Assembly (NCBI GenBank): GCA_002699725.1
Contig: PACE01000030.1
Coordinates: 25,744-30,924 of the forward strand
Source: Acidimicrobiaceae bacterium
GTDB taxonomy: Bacteria > Actinomycetota > Acidimicrobiia > Acidimicrobiales > MedAcidi-G1
DNA length: 5,181 nucleotides
Direction of reading: 5' to 3'
A model generated the notes under the pieces. The model was given only the letters and a program-made list of their open reading frames with translations, did not search any database and was not told the DNA's origin. This document shows positions 1 through 5,181 of this stretch, in pieces. How positions within the stretch are numbered: the first letter of the stretch is position 1; each line of letters begins with the position of its first letter. The position numbers and the translations under genes are program-made.

Positions 1-302
1 AGGCCGGGTAGTCCGCCGTCGCTGCGGCGAACGATCCGCAGGCCGACGATCGCCTTTCCGAGGCTGAAGCCCCTGGTCCCGGCGAGGAACACGTGGTTCA
101 CGATGAATAGGACCGACGCCGCGAGAAGGGCGGATTGGTTCCAGATGATGTTGTTGTCGTCCGTGAACGTGGCGATGCCGTCCCGGTACACGATCAGCAC
201 GACGACCGAGATGAGCACGGCGTCGAGCAGCGAGGCGATCATCCGCCGTGCCACGACAGCCGTCGGGTCGCCGGACGTTCCGCCCCGACCGATCTGTCCC
301 AT
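1..302 (-). CDS. RDD family membrane protein, N-terminal part (runs off left edge)
   Basis: Reading leftward from ATG at 302, 100 codons are open to the edge with no stop, so the C-terminus lies outside the window. About 20 hydrophilic residues are followed by an RR pair (residues 19-20) and a hydrophobic helix at about 21-39 with Asp27. A second hydrophobic helix spans about 58-74, and GFSLGKAIVGLRIV follows at 78-91. The RR/D pattern in the first helix and the G-S-GK-G-R segment after the second are RDD-domain hallmarks. RDD proteins are small inner-membrane proteins of mostly unknown role, some linked to ion exchange, so no specific function is assigned. Start choice: ATG 302 has a GGAG at 318-315, with a rather long 12-nt spacer. 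An in-frame ATG at 320 would add six residues but has no Shine-Dalgarno. The gene is divergent from glyS and need not be functionally related to it. Confidence 0.8.
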   Translation of the reverse strand, partial: MGQIGRGGTSGDPTAVVARRMIASLLDAVLISVVVLIVYRDGIATFTDDNNIIWNQSALLAASVLFIVNHVFLAGTRGFSLGKAIVGLRIVRRSDGGLPG

Positions 303-393
303 GCCCCGGATGCTCTCCATGCATTGAGTGTCGCAGCAATACTGCCAGAACCGTCGCCTCTGTCGGCCCGGGCGGTCGCTACCCTGCAACGCC
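303..393. promoter_or_regulatory. Divergent intergenic region between RDD gene and glyS
   Basis: This 91-bp gap must hold the promoters of both divergent genes. A small inverted repeat, GCAG at 333-336 and CTGC at 342-345 with a 5-nt spacer, lies near its middle. On the minus strand the same spot reads TATTGC (341-336), a weak candidate -10 for the RDD gene that would leave a short leader containing GGAG. No T-box or glycine-riboswitch-like structure could fit in front of glyS, so nothing suggests leader-based attenuation. The assignment of sites is inference from spacing. Confidence 0.4.
380..385 (+). promoter_or_regulatory. Putative -10 element of glyS (TACCCT)
   Basis: TACCCT matches the actinobacterial TAnnnT -10 pattern and ends exactly 8 nt before the glyS ATG at 394. 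Transcription would therefore start at or within about 2 nt of the start codon, giving a leaderless mRNA. In agreement, no Shine-Dalgarno is visible just upstream of 394. No convincing -35 hexamer is seen 16-19 nt upstream. The spacing to the ATG is observed; promoter function is inferred. Confidence 0.5.
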
Positions 394-1713
<1,320 letters not shown>

Positions 1714-1714
1714 G

Positions 1715-1739
1715 CCCTGCGCCGGGTCGGCCGTCAGGG
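1715..1739. terminator. Weak hairpin in the glyS-dnaG gap
   Basis: CCCTG (1715-1719) can pair with CAGGG (1735-1739), and an inner GCC/GGC pair (1721-1723 with 1729-1731) can stack inside. It starts right after the glyS stop codon. There is no T-run afterwards, so it may be a weak terminator of glyS, or chance pairing in G+C-rich DNA. Confidence 0.25.
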
Positions 1740-1744
1740 GGTAC

Positions 1745-1753
1745 TGCTAGTTT
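1745..1753 (+). promoter_or_regulatory. Putative extended -10 promoter of dnaG (TGC-TAGTTT)
   Basis: TAGTTT (1748-1753) is preceded by TGC, giving an extended -10 form (TGn-TAnnnT), and it ends 8 nt before the dnaG ATG at 1762. This is the same spacing as in front of glyS and again predicts a leaderless transcript; no Shine-Dalgarno lies next to the ATG. No good -35 is visible, and an extended -10 can compensate for that. It is an inferred promoter for the dnaG-sigma unit. Confidence 0.5.
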
Positions 1754-1761
1754 CGGCGGCC

Positions 1762-3549
1762 ATGGGGATCCTCGACGACGACATCCGTCGAGTACGCGAA
1801 CAGAGCGACATCGTCGGCATCGTCACCCAGTACACGCAACTCAAGAAGAGCGGCCGCCAGTGGATGGGCCTGTGCCCGTTCCACGGCGAGAAGACGCCGT
1901 CGTTCTCGGTCAGCCAGGAGAAGGCGGTCTTCTACTGCTTCGGCTGTCAGGTGCAGGGCGACGTCATCGACTTTGTCCGCGAGATGGAGCACCTGGACTT
2001 CGCCGGGTCGGTCGAATACCTGGCCAACAAGGCCAACATCACGCTCCGCTACACCGACGCCAACGAGTCCAAGAAGCGTGGTCGGCGGCATTCGCTCGTC
2101 GAGGCCGTTGGGGAGGCGGCCGACTTCTACCACCGGCGCCTCCTCGAGGGTGACGACGGCGGGCCGGCCCGGAGCTACCTGCGGGCACGCGGCTATGACG
2201 GCGACATCGTGCGCACTTTCTCGATCGGCTGGGCACCCGAGGAGTGGGACTCCCTGGCTCGCCATCTCCACCTGTCGACCGAGGACCTCCAGGGGGCCGG
2301 GCTGGGAGGCCTCAACAAGCGAGGGAAGCAGTACGACTTCTTCCGGGCCCGCATCATGTTCCCGATCTTCGACGAGCGGGGAGACGCCGTCGGGTTCGGC
2401 GGCCGCAAGTTGCCCGACGCCGAGGGCCCCAAGTACAAGAACACCTCCGACCAGTCCGAGGTCTACGACAAGGGACGCCTGCTCTACGGCCTCAACTGGG
2501 CCAAGACCGAAGCGGGCCGCATGGACGAGATCGTCGTGTGCGAGGGCTACACCGATGTGATCGGCTTCCACCAGGCGGGAATCGAGCGCTCCGTCGCCAC
2601 CTGCGGCACCGCCATGACCGCCGACCACGCCCGCAAGTTGGCCCGCTTCGCCCCCCGGATCGTCCTGGCCTACGACGCTGACGGTGCCGGCCAGGCCGCG
2701 GCCGAGAGGGTCTACGCCTGGGAGGAGGAGTTCGGGCTGCGCTTCGCCGTCGCCGCACTGCCCGAGGGTGCCGACCCGGGTGACATGGCCCGATCCGACC
2801 CCGACGGCCTGGGGCGTGCGATCGCCGAGGCCCGTCCGTTCCTCGAGTTCCGAGTCGACCGGGCACTGGGGCGGGGCGACCTCGACACGATGGAGGGTCG
2901 GGCGCTGGCCGCCGCCGAGGCCATGGCACTCGTGACCGAACACCCCAACCCGCTCGTGCGCGACCAGTACGTCGTGAGCATCGCCGACCGCTGCCGGGTC
3001 TCCGTCGAGGAGGTGCGCCGGTTGGCCAGGTCGGTCCCGAGGTCGGGTGGGGGTGGTCGGGAGGCGTCCCAGGCCGCCGTGTCGACACGGCTCACACCCG
3101 AGCACCAGGCGATCCGCCTGCTGATCCATCGACCCGACGAACTCGCAGCGCACCTCGATCCGGTGCTGTTCGGTGACCTGACGACCAGGACCGCCTACCA
3201 GGCCCTGGCCGGGCATGAGGACCTGCACGCCGCCCGCGAGGCCGCCGGGGGAGGGTCCGCCGACCTGCTCGGCCGGCTGGCGGTCCAGGACGCGACTGAC
3301 GACGACCCGGTCGGGGTGGTCCACAGGCTGGTCTCGCTCGCCGCCGAACGGGCGGCCGTCGAACTCGAGGCAGAGGCCCGGGAAAGCGGTGACCTGGCGT
3401 CCTACCATCTCCCGATCTCGTACCTGCGTACCACCATTATCGGGCTCCGGGAACTCCCCGTCTTCGATGAGAACGAAACCGGCTTCGAGCCCGTCGAGGC
3501 GTTGCTACGGTGGTTGGTTGAGTACTCGGAGGGGAGGGCCGATGGGTGA
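1762..3549 (+). CDS. dnaG: DNA primase
   Basis: Makes the short RNA primers for lagging-strand DNA synthesis at the replication fork, where bacterial primase is recruited by the replicative helicase DnaB. The protein has 595 residues, a normal length. The N-terminal CHC2 zinc-binding domain has C38, H41, C59 and C62 ([11 protein letters not shown], then [14 protein letters not shown]). The central catalytic core carries [14 protein letters not shown] (191-204) and GFGGR (211-215). The Toprim metal-binding residues are E261 in EGYTDVI and D305/D307 in AYDADGAG. A glycine-rich linker (about 428-433) leads to an alpha-helical C-terminal region (about 445-590), which is the expected helicase-binding domain. 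Start: ATG 1762 gives the canonical short N-terminus ([18 protein letters not shown]) and has a -10-like element 8 nt upstream. The last eight bases (ATGGGTGA) overlap the start of the sigma gene. Confidence 0.98.
   Translation: MGILDDDIRRVREQSDIVGIVTQYTQLKKSGRQWMGLCPFHGEKTPSFSVSQEKAVFYCFGCQVQGDVIDFVREMEHLDFAGSVEYLANKANITLRYTDANESKKRGRRHSLVEAVGEAADFYHRRLLEGDDGGPARSYLRARGYDGDIVRTFSIGWAPEEWDSLARHLHLSTEDLQGAGLGGLNKRGKQYDFFRARIMFPIFDERGDAVGFGGRKLPDAEGPKYKNTSDQSEVYDKGRLLYGLNWAKTEAGRMDEIVVCEGYTDVIGFHQAGIERSVATCGTAMTADHARKLARFAPRIVLAYDADGAGQAAAERVYAWEEEFGLRFAVAALPEGADPGDMARSDPDGLGRAIAEARPFLEFRVDRALGRGDLDTMEGRALAAAEAMALVTEHPNPLVRDQYVVSIADRCRVSVEEVRRLARSVPRSGGGGREASQAAVSTRLTPEHQAIRLLIHRPDELAAHLDPVLFGDLTTRTAYQALAGHEDLHAAREAAGGGSADLLGRLAVQDATDDDPVGVVHRLVSLAAERAAVELEAEARESGDLASYHLPISYLRTTIIGLRELPVFDENETGFEPVEALLRWLVEYSEGRADG
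3506..3511 (+). promoter_or_regulatory. Possible internal -10 for the sigma gene (TACGGT), inside dnaG
   Basis: TACGGT matches TAnnnT. A loose -35-like TTCGAG lies at 3484-3489 with a 16-nt spacer. Transcription would begin near 3518, leaving a leader of about 24 nt that contains the strong Shine-Dalgarno of the sigma gene. Sigma genes in macromolecular synthesis operons of other bacteria often have promoters inside dnaG. The match is weak and could be chance. Confidence 0.22.
3528..3538 (+). promoter_or_regulatory. Strong purine-rich ribosome binding site of the sigma gene
   Basis: GGAGGGGAGGG precedes ATG 3542. Its first GGAGG (3528-3532) sits 9 nt from the start, and the second G-rich block ends 3 nt from it. 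This fixes the start at 3542 even though the frame is open from far upstream inside dnaG. It contrasts with glyS and dnaG, which show no such site. Confidence 0.8.
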
Positions 3550-4804
3550 CATTGCCCCGAAGGCTCGTTGGGCCGGGGTGTCGGAGTTTGAGTTCGTCCG
3601 TCTCCTTCGACGCGGGCGGTCGCGTGGGCGGCTCACCCTTGACGAGGTCATCGACGTCCTCCAGGACGCTGAGCTCACGCCCGAACTGATCGGTGAGATC
3701 CGCGCTGCGCTCGACGAAGGGGGCATCGAACTCGACGAGACCGTCTTCGCCGTCGACCTCACCGGAAGTGACGGTGTCGACGAGCAGGAGGCCCGCCGGC
3801 TCATCCGCCCGAGACACCGGTCGGTGCGGCGCCGCGACCCGGCGAGGCATCCCTCGGAGCGTGGCGACAGCGGGGACTCCACCCGCACGTACCTCCAGGA
3901 GATCGGCGAGGTCCCACTCCTCACCGCGGCCGAGGAGGTTGAGTTGGCGAGCGCCATCAGCGACGGCAACGAGGCCGAGGTCGAGCTGGCCGACCTGGCG
4001 GTCACGGGGGAGCGCGTGCAGTTGGAGCGCGTGGCACTCGTGCGCCTCAGGCGCCGACAGCGAGCCGGCGAGATGGCGCGCGACCGCCTCACCCGGGCCA
4101 ACCTCAGGCTGGTCGTCTCGATCGCCAAGCGCCATGTCGGGCGGGGGCTGCCGCTGCTCGACCTCGTCCAGGAGGGCAACCTGGGACTCATGCGGGCCGT
4201 TGAGAAGTTCGACCCGACGAAGGGCTTCAAGTTCTCGACGTACGCCACTTGGTGGATCCGCCAGGCGGTCAGCCGGGCGGTCTCCGACCAGGCGCGCACG
4301 ATCCGAATCCCCGTCCACATGGTCGACGCCATGAACCGTTGCGTACGCACCGAACGCGAACTCGAGCAGCGACTCGAGCGGAAGCCCACGATGGCCGAGA
4401 TCGCCGAACGTGCCGCCATCGACGTCGACAAGGTCGGCGACCTGCTGGAACTGTCACGCAACCAGGACCCGCTGTCCCTCGACTCAACGTTCGGAGGCCA
4501 ACAGGACGTGACCCTCGCGGACATGGTCGCTGACCTCGATGCAGAGGACGCCGTCCTGGCCGCCACGCGTCGCCTCCTGAAGGACGACATCCTCGAGGTG
4601 CTCGACCAACTCGATGTGCGGGAGCGTGACGTCGTCCGCATGCGGTTCGGCCTCGACGACGGCAAGACGGCGACGCTCGAGGAGGTCGGTCGGCGGTTCG
4701 GCGTCACCCGTGAGCGGGTGCGCCAGATCGAGTCCCGGACGATGGCGAAACTGCGCCATCCGATGAAATCGAGGAAGCTGCGCGACTACTGGGAGGAGGG
4801 CTGA
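3542..4804 (+). CDS. rpoD: RNA polymerase sigma-70 family factor, probable primary sigma
   Basis: Directs RNA polymerase to -10/-35 promoters. The protein has 420 residues. A short region-1.1-like segment lies at about 14-65 ([20 protein letters not shown]), then an acidic/basic linker at about 70-112. Region 1.2 is at 113-140 ([24 protein letters not shown]). A non-conserved stretch at about 143-178 precedes region 2 ([39 protein letters not shown], then [13 protein letters not shown] with RTIRIPVHM at 252-260). Region 3 follows (about 262-335), then region 4 with the helix-turn-helix [20 protein letters not shown] (378-397) and a KLRHP-type end. The -10 and -35 reading elements are intact. 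The stretch at 143-178 is comparable to what I recall for actinobacterial SigA. The gene is coupled to dnaG by an 8-base overlap. It could be sigA/hrdB or a close group 2 paralogue; primary is favoured by the dnaG context and by region 1.1-like sequence. Confidence 0.9.
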   Translation: MGDIAPKARWAGVSEFEFVRLLRRGRSRGRLTLDEVIDVLQDAELTPELIGEIRAALDEGGIELDETVFAVDLTGSDGVDEQEARRLIRPRHRSVRRRDPARHPSERGDSGDSTRTYLQEIGEVPLLTAAEEVELASAISDGNEAEVELADLAVTGERVQLERVALVRLRRRQRAGEMARDRLTRANLRLVVSIAKRHVGRGLPLLDLVQEGNLGLMRAVEKFDPTKGFKFSTYATWWIRQAVSRAVSDQARTIRIPVHMVDAMNRCVRTERELEQRLERKPTMAEIAERAAIDVDKVGDLLELSRNQDPLSLDSTFGGQQDVTLADMVADLDAEDAVLAATRRLLKDDILEVLDQLDVRERDVVRMRFGLDDGKTATLEEVGRRFGVTRERVRQIESRTMAKLRHPMKSRKLRDYWEEG

Positions 4805-4824
4805 CCCCAGGACGATCGCCGGGG
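4805..4824 (+). terminator. Candidate hairpin terminator of the dnaG-sigma unit
   Basis: CCCC (4805-4808) and GG (4810-4811) can pair with CC (4819-4820) and GGGG (4821-4824), with A4809 bulged and a 7-nt loop. It begins immediately after the sigma stop codon and lies just upstream of the tRNA -10. There is no T-run, so termination would have to be U-independent. It may also overlap the tRNA -35 region. Confidence 0.35.
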
Positions 4825-4838
4825 CCCGCTGGTATCCT
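4809..4838 (+). promoter_or_regulatory. Putative promoter of tRNA-Asn
   Basis: TATCCT (4833-4838) is the best -10 match in the window. AGGACG (4809-4814) gives a partial -35 (GAC core of TTGACA) with an 18-nt spacer. Transcription would start near 4845, leaving a 5' leader of only about 5 nt for RNase P to remove. The tRNA can thus be expressed independently of the sigma gene. Confidence 0.6.
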
Positions 4839-4849
4839 GCGCCCCGCCT

Positions 4850-4925
4850 TCCGGGGTAGCTCAGCTGGCAGAGCGTCGGACTGTTAATCCGCAGGTCGTG
4901 GGTTCGAGCCCCACCCCCGGAGCCA
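4850..4925 (+). tRNA. tRNA-Asn (anticodon GUU)
   Basis: A full cloverleaf can be drawn. The acceptor stem is TCCGGGG (4850-4856) with CCCCGGA (4915-4921). The D stem is GCTC (4859-4862) with GAGC (4871-4874), and the D loop contains GG at 4867-4868. The anticodon loop CTGTTAA (4881-4887) has anticodon GTT at 4883-4885. The variable loop has five bases (4893-4897). The T stem is GTGGG (4898-4902) with CCCAC (4910-4914) around TTCGAGC. The discriminator is G4922 and CCA is encoded (4923-4925). One oddity is that the outermost anticodon-stem pair, position 27-43 (T4876 with C4892), is a mismatch; the other four pairs are sound. Confidence 0.97.
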
Positions 4926-4933
4926 TCAAAACC

Positions 4934-4970
4934 GCAGGTCAGGGCCGGTCTTTTGGGGTCGGCCCTCTGC
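4934..4970. terminator. Bidirectional hairpin terminator between tRNA-Asn and the leftward gene
   Basis: AGGGCCG (4941-4947) pairs perfectly with CGGCCCT (4960-4966). Two G-T pairs and one C-G pair (4948-4950 with 4957-4959) extend it inward to a 6-nt loop. GCAG (4934-4937) with CTGC (4967-4970) extends it outward past a 3-nt bulge. Read rightward, after the tRNA, there is no T-run. Read leftward, the stem is followed by GG-TTTT (4933-4927), so as an intrinsic terminator it suits the leftward gene ending at 5051 better. The pairing is observed; the function is inferred. Confidence 0.65.
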
Positions 4971-5050
4971 GCTTCACGGGAGCCATTGTGCGTTTGTTGC
5001 ACACAAGTGGTTATCGGGAGAGGTTGTCCAATGCGTCCTCGTATGTACGT

Positions 5051-5181
5051 TCAGATCCTGCGCGCCACGACCCTGAGACCGCCCAACTTGCCTCCCGAGA
5101 AGAGGCGCACCATCGTGTCGTAGAAGGCGCACATGGTCTCGAACACCTCTTCGCCGTGAACCCGCAGATGTCGGTCCCTGT
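5051..5181 (-). CDS. C-terminal 42 residues of an unidentified protein (5' end off the right edge)
   Basis: Reading leftward from the right edge, one frame stays open for 42 codons to a TGA at 5053-5051. Its third positions are mostly G or C, as in the confident genes, and the other two minus-strand frames give arginine/serine-rich or otherwise implausible peptides. The visible tail includes EEVFETMCAFYDTMVRLFSGG followed by a basic end, GLRVVARRI. I recognise no family from this fragment. It is convergent with tRNA-Asn, and the hairpin at 4934-4970 has the polarity expected of its terminator. A 29-codon rightward frame (5031-5120) overlaps it and is the main competing reading. Confidence 0.5.
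   Translation of the reverse strand, partial: RDRHLRVHGEEVFETMCAFYDTMVRLFSGGKLGGLRVVARRI

Noticed and set aside
328..393. Upstream extension of glyS to ATG 328 (22 extra residues)
   Set aside because: The extra residues are Arg/Cys-rich, do not resemble GlyRS N-termini, and would cover the putative -10 at 380-385.
1747..3408. Long leftward open frame (553 codons) opposite dnaG
   Set aside because: Its composition follows dnaG codon bias and no motif is visible. dnaG itself has all its catalytic motifs, so this is a mirror frame.
3215..3541. Upstream extension of the sigma frame inside dnaG
   Set aside because: The frame is merely open inside dnaG. The strong Shine-Dalgarno and the start of sensible sequence place the start at 3542.
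3505..4707. Leftward open frame (400 codons) opposite the sigma gene
   Set aside because: Serine/arginine-rich low-complexity translation typical of the reverse strand of G+C-rich genes.
4937..4960. GGTC three times at exact 10-base spacing (4937, 4947, 4957)
   Set aside because: The four-base units are explained by the hairpin arms and loop; there is no further repeat unit.
4919..4986. GGAGCCAT repeated at the tRNA end (4919-4926) and at 4979-4986, considered as attachment-site remnants
   Set aside because: Only eight bases, with no integrase and no longer matching flank in the window; chance is likely.
4484..5002. Leftward open frame (172 codons) across tRNA-Asn with GARTHDLRINSPTLCQLSYPG-like sequence
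   Set aside because: This peptide pattern is the antisense translation of a tRNA and is a well-known false gene in annotations.
4987..5003. Small hairpin TGTGC/GCACA with a 7-nt loop
   Set aside because: Only five pairs and no T-run; too weak to call a terminator next to the much stronger hairpin at 4934-4970.

Overview
The window looks like a core chromosomal segment of a G+C-rich actinobacterium. Third codon positions are almost all G or C. The glycyl-tRNA synthetase has actinobacterial-style motif 3 and anticodon-binding sequences. Putative promoters show a TAnnnT -10 element, and two large genes appear to start without a leader. The dnaG-sigma pairing would suit a deep lineage such as Acidimicrobiia, but that placement is inference. 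I see no mobile element, CRISPR array or foreign-looking block.

Layout, left to right: (1) the N-terminal 100 residues of an RDD-family membrane protein, read leftward off the edge (302 to 1). (2) A 91-bp divergent intergenic region (303-393). (3) A complete single-chain glycyl-tRNA synthetase, rightward (394-1713). (4) A 48-bp gap carrying a putative extended -10 promoter and a small hairpin. (5) DNA primase dnaG (1762-3549). (6) A sigma-70 family factor, probably primary (rpoD/sigA type), overlapping the end of dnaG by 8 bases (3542-4804). (7) A 45-bp gap with a hairpin and a TATCCT -10. (8) tRNA-Asn(GUU) with encoded CCA (4850-4925). (9) A hairpin (4934-4970) in the convergent intergenic region. 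(10) The last 42 codons of an unidentified leftward gene (5181 to 5051).

The genes serve central information flow: tRNA charging (glyS), replication priming (dnaG), promoter recognition (sigma) and a tRNA. The dnaG-sigma pair is the core of the macromolecular synthesis operon known from other bacteria. Here rpsU is absent immediately upstream and glyS takes that place. glyS and dnaG each have a TAnnnT hexamer ending exactly 8 nt before the ATG, which predicts leaderless mRNAs. The sigma gene instead has a strong Shine-Dalgarno and is translationally coupled to dnaG.

I found no convincing undescribed system. The points most worth checking are the start architecture, the dnaG-sigma coupling, the asymmetric bidirectional terminator after the tRNA, a non-canonical sigma finger loop, and the unidentified gene at the right edge.
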